64,000 nt of DNA, taken from an uncultured Roseovarius sp. (GTDB taxonomy: Bacteria; Pseudomonadota; Alphaproteobacteria; Rhodobacterales; Rhodobacteraceae). The stretch's first letter is position 1. Each line of letters opens with the position of its first letter. Location: contig CANMBU010000003.1 in the NCBI GenBank assembly GCA_947496175.1, positions 526,334-590,333 of the forward strand. Reading direction: 5' to 3'. The position numbers and the translations under genes were made by a program. Positions 19,645-28,578 of the stretch are shown here, in pieces. Under the pieces are notes generated by a model that saw only the letters and a program-made list of their open reading frames with translations, was not told where the DNA came from and searched no databases.

Positions 19645-20423
19645 GCGCATCTGCGCAATGGTCTGATCTTCGTGCACGGGTGATCTCAGCGTTCCTAATG
19701 GCCCTCGTCGGGGCCTTTGCCGTTTGGCAGGGCGGGTTGCTCTATGTTGAGCTTGTCAGCGTGATTTGCGGCATCATGGTCTGGGAAACCGCGCGCATGT
19801 TTCAAGCCAGACAAGCCATTGCCCTGGGTGTGGCAGCGGCGGTTGTTCTGAATGTCGTTCATTTCTTACCTGGACTATTTACCGCCCCGCTGTTGATCGC
19901 CATGGGGCTGGTGGCGGCTGGACAAACCGACAAGGACAAATTCGTGCTCTTCGGTGTTGCCATATGGGTTCTCTTTGGCTCTTTTGCCTTGCTGCATTTA
20001 CGCACAACTGCTGGCACGGGATGGATTCTGTGGCTGGTGTTTGTCGTCGTCGCATCCGATGTCGCCGGCTATTTCGCGGGCCGAAGTCTGGGTGGGCCGA
20101 AATTCTGGCCCAAGATCAGCCCCAAGAAAACATGGTCCGGTACTGTTGCGGGCTGGCTCGGAGCGGCTTTGGTTGGCGTCGCGTGCATAGGACCGCTTGG
20201 AGCAACCGGTGCGCTGGTTTTCATCTCAATACTTGTGGGATTCGCCGGGCAAATGGGTGATATCGCGCAAAGCGCTGTGAAACGGCGCCAAGGGGTCAAG
20301 GACAGCTCGGACCTGATCCCCGGTCATGGCGGTGTGTTTGACCGTTTTGACGCCATGTTGGGCGCAGGAGCTTTGACCGTCCTGCTCTGGGCCTTTGGGC
20401 TGTTGCCGGGGGCGGGGGCATGA
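19641..20423 (+). CDS. cdsA: Phosphatidate cytidylyltransferase
   Basis: CdsA makes CDP-diacylglycerol from phosphatidic acid and CTP, the branch point of phospholipid synthesis. The 260-residue protein is a polytopic membrane enzyme with about seven or eight hydrophobic segments. The signature is near the end: VKDSSDLIPGHGGVFDRFDAMLG. The ATG overlaps the uppS stop (ATGA) and its own stop overlaps the dxr start in the same way, so the three genes are translationally coupled. Confidence 0.93.
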   Translation: MSASAQWSDLRARVISAFLMALVGAFAVWQGGLLYVELVSVICGIMVWETARMFQARQAIALGVAAAVVLNVVHFLPGLFTAPLLIAMGLVAAGQTDKDKFVLFGVAIWVLFGSFALLHLRTTAGTGWILWLVFVVVASDVAGYFAGRSLGGPKFWPKISPKKTWSGTVAGWLGAALVGVACIGPLGATGALVFISILVGFAGQMGDIAQSAVKRRQGVKDSSDLIPGHGGVFDRFDAMLGAGALTVLLWAFGLLPGAGA

Positions 20424-21592
20424 AACGGGTCAGCGTTCTGGGCGCAACCGGATCAATTGGACAAAACACACTTGATCTTATCCGGCGAGATCGGGATGCG
20501 TATCAGGTTGTGGCCCTGACAGCAGGACAGAATATTGAGCAACTGGTGCGTGATGCGCGCGAATTTCACGCTGAGCTGGCCGTCACAGCCGATGAAACCC
20601 AACTCGAAACATTGCGCGATGCATTGGCCGATACTGGCGTTGAGGTCGCAGCCGGAGAGCAGGCAATCATTGAATCGGGGGCGCGTCCTGCCGATTGGGT
20701 GATGTCGGCTATCGTCGGATTTGCCGGCCTGGCCCCGGGTTTGGCGGCGCTGGAACAAGGCGCGACACTGGCGCTGGCCAACAAGGAATCACTGGTCGCC
20801 GCAGGGGCCTTGCTTTTGGACACCGCCCAACAGCATAACGCAAAAGTTTTGCCGGTGGACAGTGAGCATTCAGCGATCTTTCAGGCCCTGATCGGAGAAG
20901 ACCCCAAGGCGGTCTCGCGCGTGATCATCACCGCAAGCGGCGGTGCGTTCCGCGACTGGCCGATTGAGAAACTTACCACAGCCACCGCAGCCGAGGCTGC
21001 GACTCACCCCAATTGGGATATGGGGCAGCGCATCACAATCGACAGTGCATCAATGTTCAACAAAGCGCTGGAAATGATTGAGGCAAGGGAGTTTTTTAAC
21101 TTTACGCCTGACCAAATTGAGGTGCTTGTGCATCCACAATCCCTGGTTCATGCGCTGGTTGGATTTTGCGATGGCGGATTGATGGCCCATGTGGGCCCAC
21201 ATGACATGCGACATGCCATTGGATTTGCACTTAACTGGCCCGAGCGCCGCCCACTTCCTGTAGACATGCTGGACTTGGCCAAGGCCGGCACACTCGATTT
21301 CGAAACACCTGACCTTGATCGGTTCCCGCCGCTTCGTCTGGCGCGTCACGTGATGGAAAAACGTGGCCATAGTGGTGCTGTATTCAACGGCGCAAAGGAG
21401 CGCGCACTGGATCATTTCATTGCCGGCCGGATCGGATTTTTACAGATGAGCGAGGTCGTGGAAGAAGTTTTGACCCGGATTTTGCACCAATGCGGTCTAA
21501 ATGATGACGTGATCACCCTTGATACCGCGCGCAAAGCAGACCATTTGGCACGGGATGGGGCAGATGCCGTTGTGCAGGAACTGATAGGGTAG
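20420..21592 (+). CDS. dxr: 1-deoxy-D-xylulose 5-phosphate reductoisomerase
   Basis: Dxr converts DXP to 2-C-methyl-D-erythritol 4-phosphate, the second step of the MEP isoprenoid pathway, with NADPH and a divalent metal. The 390 residues begin with the dinucleotide-binding VLGATGSIGQNTLDLI, followed by ANKESLVAAG, PVDSEHSAIFQAL (metal and substrate loop), ITASGGAFRDW and MGQRITIDSASMFNKALEMIEA. It supplies isoprenoid units for uppS two genes upstream. Confidence 0.97.
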   Translation: MKRVSVLGATGSIGQNTLDLIRRDRDAYQVVALTAGQNIEQLVRDAREFHAELAVTADETQLETLRDALADTGVEVAAGEQAIIESGARPADWVMSAIVGFAGLAPGLAALEQGATLALANKESLVAAGALLLDTAQQHNAKVLPVDSEHSAIFQALIGEDPKAVSRVIITASGGAFRDWPIEKLTTATAAEAATHPNWDMGQRITIDSASMFNKALEMIEAREFFNFTPDQIEVLVHPQSLVHALVGFCDGGLMAHVGPHDMRHAIGFALNWPERRPLPVDMLDLAKAGTLDFETPDLDRFPPLRLARHVMEKRGHSGAVFNGAKERALDHFIAGRIGFLQMSEVVEEVLTRILHQCGLNDDVITLDTARKADHLARDGADAVVQELIG

Positions 21593-21600
21593 GCAGGACT

Positions 21601-22944
21601 TTGGAATCATTAATACCGCAATTCGGTGGGCTCTTTTTTACAATCCTCGCCTTTATCGCAGCACTCTCGGTGATCGTGGCGATCCACGAATATGGCCATT
21701 ACATCGTGGGCCGTTGGTGCGGAATCAAAGCAGAAGTGTTCTCGCTGGGCTTTGGCCCGGTTTTGGCATCGCGTGTTGATAAACATGGCACGAAGTGGCA
21801 GCTGGCAGCGCTGCCTTTTGGCGGTTATGTGAAGTTCCTGGGGGACGCCAACGCAGCCAGCGGGACAAGTGATGGCAGCGTGGAAGTGATGCCGGCCGCG
21901 GTTCAACGCCAAACCATGATTGGCGCGCCACTTTGGGCGCGAACGGCGACAGTTGCCGCCGGACCGGTGTTCAATTTCATTCTCTCCATTGCGGTTTTCG
22001 GCGCGATTATCCTGAGCCAGGGACGGGTGGCTGAACCATTGGCAGTTGGTGAGCTGACGCCGCTTCCCGCAGAAGGGCTTACTCTGGCGGCGGGCGATGA
22101 GCTTCTGACAATAGAAGGTGTGCCTATTCCTTCGTTGGACGCCGAAGATGAAGGCTTCGGCGATTTTGTAGACCAACTGCCTCAGACGGCTGTCCTCAAT
22201 TATGAAGTCCGCCGCGATGGCCAGGTGCAGACGGTCACGGGCCCACACCCCATGCCCCCGCTGGTGGTACAACTCGCACCGCGCTCCGCGGCATTCGAGA
22301 CAGGGCTCAAGCAAGGCGATGTCATTGTCGGCGTGGACGGAACGTCCGTCGCCACATTTAACGAACTGAAAGACGTCGTAGAAGCCTCAAACGGGCGCAC
22401 CTTGCCGCTCAGGGTTTGGCGTGACGGGGCTGTGCTGGATTACGACCTGACGCCGCGACGCGTGGATGAGCCACGTGAAGAAGGTGGATTCGAAACGAAC
22501 TGGCGCATAGGCATCGCGGGCGGTCTGGCCTTTGAACTTGCGACCGAGCGCGAAAGCCCTGGCACGGCACTGGCGAACGGCGCCGCACAAACCTGGAACG
22601 TGATCGAAGGGTCATTGTCCGGCCTGTACCACATGATCACCGGAGCCATCAGCAGCTGTAACATGTCCGGACCGATCGGGATCGCCGAAGTATCAGGCGC
22701 TATGGCGAGCCAGGGCGTGGACAGCTTCATCTGGTTCATTGCTGTTCTGTCCACGGCGGTGGGATTGTTAAATCTGTTTCCAATCCCGGTTTTGGATGGC
22801 GGGCACCTTGTGTTTTATGCGTACGAAGCCGCGACAGGACGCAAGCCAAGCGACAAGGCACTCAGAATTCTTATGACGGTCGGGCTGACTTTGGTACTCG
22901 GCTTGATGCTTTTCGCTTTGTTCAACGATATTTTCTGCCCGTGA
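21601..22944 (+). CDS. rseP: Site-2 protease RseP
   Basis: RseP is an inner-membrane zinc metalloprotease that cuts membrane-embedded anti-sigma factors and signal-peptide remnants. The 447 residues have the zinc motif HEYGH at 29-33, two PDZ-like domains between about 130 and 300 (ALAVGELTPLPAEGLTLAAGDELL, GLKQGDVIVGVDG) and the second catalytic motif NLFPIPVLDGGHLVFYAYEA near the end. The start is TTG at 21601, 8 bases after dxr, with GGCAGGA before it. It precedes bamA, as in many Gram-negative bacteria. Confidence 0.93.
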   Translation: MESLIPQFGGLFFTILAFIAALSVIVAIHEYGHYIVGRWCGIKAEVFSLGFGPVLASRVDKHGTKWQLAALPFGGYVKFLGDANAASGTSDGSVEVMPAAVQRQTMIGAPLWARTATVAAGPVFNFILSIAVFGAIILSQGRVAEPLAVGELTPLPAEGLTLAAGDELLTIEGVPIPSLDAEDEGFGDFVDQLPQTAVLNYEVRRDGQVQTVTGPHPMPPLVVQLAPRSAAFETGLKQGDVIVGVDGTSVATFNELKDVVEASNGRTLPLRVWRDGAVLDYDLTPRRVDEPREEGGFETNWRIGIAGGLAFELATERESPGTALANGAAQTWNVIEGSLSGLYHMITGAISSCNMSGPIGIAEVSGAMASQGVDSFIWFIAVLSTAVGLLNLFPIPVLDGGHLVFYAYEAATGRKPSDKALRILMTVGLTLVLGLMLFALFNDIFCP

Positions 22945-23063
22945 GAACGGATTTGTGGCTAAACCGGCCAATCCACGCCACAATCTCGCCAGAAAGAACG
23001 AGTAGCTTCTGTTCGTCGACGCGCTCAAATTGCGTCTTTAACACAGGTTAAACTGGCAGAACC

Positions 23064-23192
23064 ATGCAGCACATTCTCAAGGGATACCGTGGTATGGCCT
23101 TGTTGCTGAACCTCAACTGGGACCGGATTTTGTATCTGGCTACTCTGGTTGTGGCTCTGTATGCAGGCGCGCTTCTCGGGACACTCTGGTGA
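23064..23192 (+). CDS. Possible 42-residue single-span membrane peptide between rseP and bamA
   Basis: This short frame lies in the 404-base gap between rseP and bamA. It starts with a basic segment (QHILKGYRGMALLLNLNWDR) and continues into a hydrophobic helix of about 20 residues ending in GTLW, so an inner-membrane anchor is predicted. The ribosome-binding site is weak. A 12-base stem-loop begins at its stop codon. I do not recognise a family. Its place inside an envelope operon and its clear amphipathic-then-hydrophobic layout make it more than a random frame. Confidence 0.5.
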   Translation: MQHILKGYRGMALLLNLNWDRILYLATLVVALYAGALLGTLW

Positions 23193-23220
23193 TCTCACCC
23201 CTGCTGTTAGGGGTGTGATC
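23191..23220 (+). other. Stem-loop after the small ORF, before bamA
   Basis: GATCTCACCCCT (23191-23202) pairs with AGGGGTGTGATC (23209-23220) with one mismatch and a 6-base loop. No T-run follows, so it may be an RNA-stability or attenuation element and not a true terminator. Confidence 0.5.
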
Positions 23221-23285
23221 CGGCCAATCCAAAAAATTAAATTGAACGTCGCATCGGATGCGGCGAATTTTCCTTGTCTGGCGTT

Positions 23286-23314
23286 TTGACAAGCCCATTC
23301 AGAATGGTTACTGA
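23286..23314 (+). promoter_or_regulatory. Possible internal promoter before bamA
   Basis: TTGACA at 23286-23291 is a perfect -35 hexamer. Seventeen bases later TACTGA is a weak -10. The 404-base gap after rseP makes an internal bamA promoter plausible. Confidence 0.3.
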
Positions 23315-23348
23315 CAAGACATACTGGGATGTCTGATTGGGTTTGCCG

Positions 23349-25673
23349 ATGGCTAATTTTCTCGGAGCGGGGGCAGGGCGTCTTTTTCAAGACGGCGTTG
23401 CATTAAATACAGTCCGCTCGTTGATTGCGTTTCTACTGCTTTTCATCACCGTATTCGCCGTCGACCCGGCCCATGCGCAAAGCTTTCGGTTTTCCTCTGT
23501 AAGTGTTGAAGGCAACCAGAGGATTGAGGCCGCCACGATTGCGTCTCAAGCTGGAATCGAAGCCGGTCAGACCATTTCAGCGGGTGAGCTGAACGCTGCT
23601 GCACAGCGCATTCGCGCCAGTGGGCTCTTTGAGACGGTTGAGGTAGAGCCGCGCGGCAACACACTTGTTATTCGCGTGGTCGAGTTTCCTACGATCAACG
23701 CCGTGGCTATTGAAGGCAACAAGCGGCTGAGCGATGAAAACCTGCTTGGGTTTATCGAAACCGAACCAAGTCAAGTCTTTAGCCCCACGCGAATCGAACG
23801 TGACGTGGCCACCCTCAGTGAAGCATATGAGCAAAACGGCCGGGTTTCTGCGCGCATCACCCCAAAGGTTATCCGTCGCAGTGAGAACCGCGTTGATGTC
23901 GTGTTCGAAGTGTTTGAAGGGCGTCCCATTGAGGTGCGCCGCATTGGATTTGTAGGCAACAAAGCCTTTTCAGATCGCCGTCTGCGACGTGTCATTGGCA
24001 GCAAGCAAGCAGGCCTTTTGCGGGCGATTGTGAACAGAGACACCTTTGTGGCTGATCGGCTGGAATTCGACAGACAAGTTCTGACAGATTTTTACCAATC
24101 GCGTGGGTATGTTGATTTCCGCGTGACAGGCACCAATGCTGAGCTTGCCCGCGAGCGCGATGGGTTTTTTATCACTTTCAACATTCAAGAAGGTCAACAG
24201 TTTCGCTTTGGCGACATCACAACAGTCAGTGAGATGCCGGGTGTCGAGGCCGAAACGTATCAAGACGTTCTGAAAATTAAGCCTGGCGTTGTCTATTCGC
24301 CAACACTGGTGGAAAACTCAATCGCCCGTATGGAGCGACAAGCCATTCGGGACGGCATAGACTTTCTGAGGGTTGAACCACGTATCACGCGCAATGATCG
24401 CACGTTGACGCTGGACGTCGAGTTTGTCCTGTCCCGAGGCCCAAGGGTCTTTGTCGAGCGCATAGACATCGAAGGTAATACTACGACCCTGGACCGGGTC
24501 ATTCGCAGACAGTTTGATACAGTAGAGGGCGATCCGTTTAATCCTCGCGAGATCCGGCAAGCCGCTCAGCGTATCCGCGCGCTGCGCTTTTTCTCTACAG
24601 CAAACGTTAATGCACGTGAGGGATCGCGGCCTGACCAGGTTGTGGTTGATGTAGATGTAGAAGAAACGACAACAGGTTCGCTGTCTTTCGGTGCGAACTT
24701 TTCGTCAGACGCAGGGCTTGGGTTTTCTGTTGGGTTTACCGAGCGAAACTTCCTCGGCAGAGGTCAGGGCTTGTCCGCCAACATCATCGCCAGCAGTGAA
24801 CGTGCGAACTACAGCCTGACTTTTTCCGAACCTGCCTTTTTAGGCCGGGATGTGTCCTTTGGCTTCAGAACATCTCTTCTGGAAACATCACAAGCCAACA
24901 GCCTATTTGACACAACCACAGCTGATATTCGGCCCAGCCTCGGGTTTCCTTTGGGCGAAAGCAGCCGTTTGAATGTTTTCTACGAACTCTCATACTCCGA
25001 CATGACGGATTACCCAGTTACGGGTCTATCCCCACTTTTGGCGGCTGAATCAGCTGAGAGCGGTCGAATCGGCAGCTCCGTGGGGTTCACATATTCGTAC
25101 GACACGCGCCGGACAGGACTTAACCCAAATGCAGGCGTGCTATTGGAGTTTGGCCTGGAATACGCGGGTCTCGGCGGCGATCAGGATTTTATTCGCCCGA
25201 CAGCCCGCCTCATCGGACAGACACGTGTTTTCAACGAAGAAGTCACGCTGCGTGCAACGCTTCGAGCCGGCGCACTGGAATTTCTGAGTGGCGACTCGCG
25301 CTCCGTGGATCGGTTCACGCAACAGATTATTCGCGGTTTTGACGCCAACGGGTTAGGCCCGGTTCAAAACGGTGAACATCTTGGCGGAACATATTTCGCC
25401 TCCGCGCAGTTTGATGCCGAGTTTCCTCTCGGGCTGCCCGATGAGTTTGGGATCACGGGCGGACTGTTCTATGATGTCGGGTCTATCTGGGGTCTGGACA
25501 CGACCGGTCCGGGCGTGGCCTCAGAAGACTTCAACCTGCGTCATGTCGTCGGGTTTTCCCTTTTCTGGGAATCTCCATTCGGACCGCTACGGTTGAACTT
25601 CTCCCGTGCCCTCGAAAGCGAGCCTGATGATGTAGAGCGTGAATTTGATATCACGGTTCGCACGGATTTCTGA
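23349..25673 (+). CDS. bamA: Outer membrane protein assembly factor BamA
   Basis: BamA inserts beta-barrel proteins into the outer membrane. From ATG 23349 it has 774 residues: a signal peptide ending at PAHAQ, five POTRA repeats (first at FRFSSVSVEGNQRIEAATI, later VEFPTINAVAIEGNKRL, RRIGFVGNKAFSDRRLRRVI and VERIDIEGNTTTLDRVIRR), and a C-terminal 16-stranded barrel with FTERNFLGRGQGLSANI and a terminal aromatic (VRTDF). A TTG at 23337 is an alternative start. skp starts one base after the bamA stop. Confidence 0.95.
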   Translation: MANFLGAGAGRLFQDGVALNTVRSLIAFLLLFITVFAVDPAHAQSFRFSSVSVEGNQRIEAATIASQAGIEAGQTISAGELNAAAQRIRASGLFETVEVEPRGNTLVIRVVEFPTINAVAIEGNKRLSDENLLGFIETEPSQVFSPTRIERDVATLSEAYEQNGRVSARITPKVIRRSENRVDVVFEVFEGRPIEVRRIGFVGNKAFSDRRLRRVIGSKQAGLLRAIVNRDTFVADRLEFDRQVLTDFYQSRGYVDFRVTGTNAELARERDGFFITFNIQEGQQFRFGDITTVSEMPGVEAETYQDVLKIKPGVVYSPTLVENSIARMERQAIRDGIDFLRVEPRITRNDRTLTLDVEFVLSRGPRVFVERIDIEGNTTTLDRVIRRQFDTVEGDPFNPREIRQAAQRIRALRFFSTANVNAREGSRPDQVVVDVDVEETTTGSLSFGANFSSDAGLGFSVGFTERNFLGRGQGLSANIIASSERANYSLTFSEPAFLGRDVSFGFRTSLLETSQANSLFDTTTADIRPSLGFPLGESSRLNVFYELSYSDMTDYPVTGLSPLLAAESAESGRIGSSVGFTYSYDTRRTGLNPNAGVLLEFGLEYAGLGGDQDFIRPTARLIGQTRVFNEEVTLRATLRAGALEFLSGDSRSVDRFTQQIIRGFDANGLGPVQNGEHLGGTYFASAQFDAEFPLGLPDEFGITGGLFYDVGSIWGLDTTGPGVASEDFNLRHVVGFSLFWESPFGPLRLNFSRALESEPDDVEREFDITVRTDF

Positions 25674-25674
25674 C

Positions 25675-26277
25675 ATGCAAAAGATCAAGACCATCCTGTC
25701 CGCCGCCATGATCGCGGTGGGCAGTTTGGTTTTTGGAGCGTACGCAGTTTCGGCGCAGGATGTGGGTGTCGTGCAAAGCCAGGTTCTGGTTGTTGATCCA
25801 GAGCGACTTTTCAATCAGACGCGGTTGGGCCAGAGCTATCTCACTGTAATTCAAGAAGAGCGCGATGCGCTTATTGCACGCAACCGTCAAATTGAAACAG
25901 AGCTTGAGGCCGAGGAAAAATCGCTAACCGAAAGGCGGGAAGACTCCACGCCGGAAGAATTTCGCCAAATGGCGGATGATTTTGACGCGCGCGTGCAGGA
26001 AATCCGCCGCGACAGCGAACGGCGTGTGCGTGATCTTGAACGAAATCGCGAACGAGCTCCGGTCGAGTTTATGCGTCAGGTCGAACCTGTTCTGGTTGAT
26101 ATAATGCGCGCCGCCGGTGGCGTGGTGGTTGTAGATGCGCGCAATGTGCTCTTGCGCGCCGAGGTGGTCGACATCACCGATGTTGCGATTGTCCGTATTG
26201 ATGCACTCCTGGCTCCGGACGCAATCGAGCCAGGAACAGAGGAACAGGACGAGCCCTCATCGGGCGACACTGAGTGA
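25675..26277 (+). CDS. skp: Periplasmic chaperone Skp/OmpH
   Basis: Skp is a periplasmic holdase that protects unfolded outer-membrane proteins on the way to BamA. From ATG 25675 it has 200 residues: signal peptide to VSAQDVG, the conserved VLVVDPERLFNQTRLGQ start of the mature chain, then a long charged coiled-coil region (EERDALIARNRQIETELEAEE, RDSERRVRDLERNRERAP) and a strand rich in valine. A acidic tail EEQDEPSSGDTE follows. It is adjacent to bamA, as usual. In many bacteria lpxD follows here, but in this window fabZ does. Confidence 0.88.
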   Translation: MQKIKTILSAAMIAVGSLVFGAYAVSAQDVGVVQSQVLVVDPERLFNQTRLGQSYLTVIQEERDALIARNRQIETELEAEEKSLTERREDSTPEEFRQMADDFDARVQEIRRDSERRVRDLERNRERAPVEFMRQVEPVLVDIMRAAGGVVVVDARNVLLRAEVVDITDVAIVRIDALLAPDAIEPGTEEQDEPSSGDTE

Positions 26278-26374
26278 CGCCCCGTGCTTGCTCCGGCGTG
26301 GGCGAGTTGATAAGTCGGCGTGACCCGATGATAGTCGGCGACAGAAGGGCGGCACGCGCGGGAAAGGACCTACC

Positions 26375-26839
26375 ATGACAGACACGCTGCAAACGGCAGA
26401 TATTGAACGGATCAAGCGGCTCATCCCGCATCGCTATCCGTTTCTTCTGGTGGATAAGGTCGTGGATATAGACGGCTATCAAACCGCCCGCGGCATCAAG
26501 AATGTGACGATGAACGAGCCGCATTTTCAGGGGCATTTTCCGGCCAGACCAATCATGCCAGGCGTCACGATCGTCGAGGCCATGGCGCAGACAGCCGCGG
26601 TGATGGTTGGAGCCGCACTCGGCATGGAAGATCGCAATCTGCTGGTCTACTTCATGTCGATTGAGGCCTGTAAATTCCGTCGCATGGTGGTGCCCGGTGA
26701 TGTGCTGGAAATGAAGCTTGAAACCGTGCGTGGCAAACCCGGCGGCAAGGTCTGGAAATTCCGCGGCGTGGCGCAGGTGGGCGAAGAGATGGCGGCCGAG
26801 GCAGAATTTGCGGCGATGATGGACCTTCCGAAGGAGTGA
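26375..26839 (+). CDS. fabZ: 3-hydroxyacyl-[acyl-carrier-protein] dehydratase FabZ
   Basis: FabZ removes water from 3-hydroxyacyl-ACP in fatty-acid elongation and competes with LpxA for 3-hydroxyacyl-ACP. The 154 residues are a single hot-dog domain. Motifs are [17 protein letters not shown] and [26 protein letters not shown], with catalytic His54 and Glu68. It follows skp after 97 bases, a gap that could hold a promoter but shows no clear one, and overlaps the lpxA region by a GTGA. Confidence 0.96.
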   Translation: MTDTLQTADIERIKRLIPHRYPFLLVDKVVDIDGYQTARGIKNVTMNEPHFQGHFPARPIMPGVTIVEAMAQTAAVMVGAALGMEDRNLLVYFMSIEACKFRRMVVPGDVLEMKLETVRGKPGGKVWKFRGVAQVGEEMAAEAEFAAMMDLPKE

Positions 26840-26844
26840 GCGCG

Positions 26845-27648
26845 ATGAGCCGAGCTTCGGAGACAAAAATTCATCCCAGCGCGGTGATTGAAGAAGGCGC
26901 GCAGATTGGCCAAGGCGTCGAGATCGGGCCTTTTTGCCATATTGGTGCGAACGTAAGCCTGGCGGATGGAGTCCAGGTAAAAAGCCATGTTGTGGTGTCG
27001 GGCAAGACGCGCGTTGGCGAAGAGACGGAGATTTTTCCCTTCGCCTGCATCGGGGGAATTCCGCAGGATTTGAAATTCAAAGGCGAAGAGACCGAACTTG
27101 AGATCGGCGCACGCAACCGCATCCGCGAACATGTCACGATGAACACCGGCACCCAAGGCGGCGGGGGGGTCACGCGGGTGGGCGATGATGGACTCTTCAT
27201 GGCGGGCTGTCACGTGGCGCATGATGCGCAGGTCGGTGACCGGGTAATCATTGTGAACAACGCCGCTTTGGCAGGCCATTGCGTGATCGAAGATGACGTG
27301 ATCATCGGAGGGCTTTCGGGCGTGCACCAATGGGTGCGCATCGGGCAGGGCGCGATTATCGGGGCTGTGACAATGGTGACCAATGATGTGATCCCCTACG
27401 GCCTTGTCCAAGCCCCGCGCGGTCAACTCGATGGCTTGAACCTAGTGGGCCTCAAGCGGCGCGGTGTGGCGCGCTCGGACATCACCGCACTTCGGGCGGC
27501 CATTCAGATGCTGGCGCAGGGGGAAGGCACCTTTCAGGACCGCGCACGGCGTTTGGGCGAAGAAACCGAGAGCGATTATGTTCGTCAGATTGTTGACTTC
27601 GTGACAGCGGCGAGCGACCGGTCCTTCCTGACCCCAGGTGCGAGCTAA
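26845..27648 (+). CDS. lpxA: UDP-N-acetylglucosamine acyltransferase LpxA
   Basis: LpxA transfers a 3-hydroxyacyl chain from ACP to UDP-GlcNAc, the first step of lipid A. The 267 residues from ATG 26845 form a left-handed parallel beta helix with hexapeptide repeats (IHPSAVIEEGAQIGQGVEIGPFC onwards), the catalytic His126 in GCHVAHDAQVGDR, and a helical C-terminus. An in-frame GTG at 26836 overlaps the fabZ stop and is an alternative start. It is part of the fabZ-lpxA-lpxI-lpxB block. Confidence 0.96.
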   Translation: MSRASETKIHPSAVIEEGAQIGQGVEIGPFCHIGANVSLADGVQVKSHVVVSGKTRVGEETEIFPFACIGGIPQDLKFKGEETELEIGARNRIREHVTMNTGTQGGGGVTRVGDDGLFMAGCHVAHDAQVGDRVIIVNNAALAGHCVIEDDVIIGGLSGVHQWVRIGQGAIIGAVTMVTNDVIPYGLVQAPRGQLDGLNLVGLKRRGVARSDITALRAAIQMLAQGEGTFQDRARRLGEETESDYVRQIVDFVTAASDRSFLTPGAS

Positions 27649-27654
27649 GCCGCC

Positions 27655-28578
27655 GTGACACTTGCGCTCATAGCCGGGCAGGGCGGGTTGCCGCCCTTTT
27701 TGACCAAGGCGATGCTGGCGCGGGGCGAGGTTCCGGTCATTTGCGAAGTAGAACAATTTCCGTCTGAAGTAAAAGGCGAGCTTCCACGCATCGGATTCCG
27801 GCTTGAGACGCTGGGCACGTTCCTTCAGATGCTGAAAGAAACCGGTGTGACGCAGATCTGCATGGCCGGTGCGATGCAACGTCCACCGATTGATCCGTCC
27901 CTCATTGATGCGGCCACCATGCCGCTCGTGCCCCGTGTTCAGGCGGCACTGGCCAAAGGGGATGATGGCACCTTGCGCGTCTTTATAAACCTTTTTGAAG
28001 AGGCAGGGTTTAACGTCATCGGCGCTGCTGAGATCGCACCGGATGTGTTGCCCAAGCCCGGCCTGTTGGTTGGCAGCTTACCACGTGACCTCGTGCCTGA
28101 CCTGGCCGCGGCAGAGGCCGCTCTGGCAGAAATGGGTGCTGCGGATGAGGGACAGGCCGTTGTGGTCAAGGCAGGCCACGTGATCGCGCGCGAGGATCAG
28201 CGCGGCACGGACGCGATGTTAAGTGATCTTGCTCCAGACTATGATCCCCCATGGCTGGCGGAGGACCCCTTTGACATTGCTGCGGATGTTCTGGACAGCG
28301 TGGCCGATTGGCTGAGCGGACCGGAGGCCGAGAAAAAGCGCATTAGCCCAAATGCCGAAGGCGGGCTGCTCTTCAAAGCGCCGAAGCCGGGGCAGGAGTT
28401 GCGCGTGGACATGCCGCTTATTGGCCTCAAGACGGTGATGGGTGCGGCAGAACTGGGCCTGCGCGGTATCGTGATTGAGGCCAGTGGCGTGATGCTTTTG
28501 AACCCCGATGGCGTCAGGCAGGTGCTCGAAGGACACGGCATGTTCCTCTGGGTGCGCCCAGCCGGAGCCATGCCGTGA
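27655..28578 (+). CDS. lpxI: UDP-2,3-diacylglucosamine pyrophosphatase LpxI
   Basis: LpxI hydrolyses UDP-2,3-diacyl-GlcN to lipid X, the step done by LpxH in enterics. The 307 residues match the alphaproteobacterial LpxI family: LALIAGQGGLPPFLTKAM at the N-terminus, QICMAGAMQRPPI, and the C-terminal half with AVVVKAGHVIAREDQRGTDAML, GGLLFKAPKPGQELRVDMPLIG and ASGVMLLN. The start is GTG at 27655, 6 bases after lpxA. Its stop overlaps the lpxB GTG by 4 bases. Confidence 0.93.
   Translation: MTLALIAGQGGLPPFLTKAMLARGEVPVICEVEQFPSEVKGELPRIGFRLETLGTFLQMLKETGVTQICMAGAMQRPPIDPSLIDAATMPLVPRVQAALAKGDDGTLRVFINLFEEAGFNVIGAAEIAPDVLPKPGLLVGSLPRDLVPDLAAAEAALAEMGAADEGQAVVVKAGHVIAREDQRGTDAMLSDLAPDYDPPWLAEDPFDIAADVLDSVADWLSGPEAEKKRISPNAEGGLLFKAPKPGQELRVDMPLIGLKTVMGAAELGLRGIVIEASGVMLLNPDGVRQVLEGHGMFLWVRPAGAMP

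Noticed and set aside
23191..23220. Rho-independent terminator between the small ORF and bamA
   Set aside because: The stem is strong, but no T-run follows on either strand, so it is listed as a stem-loop.
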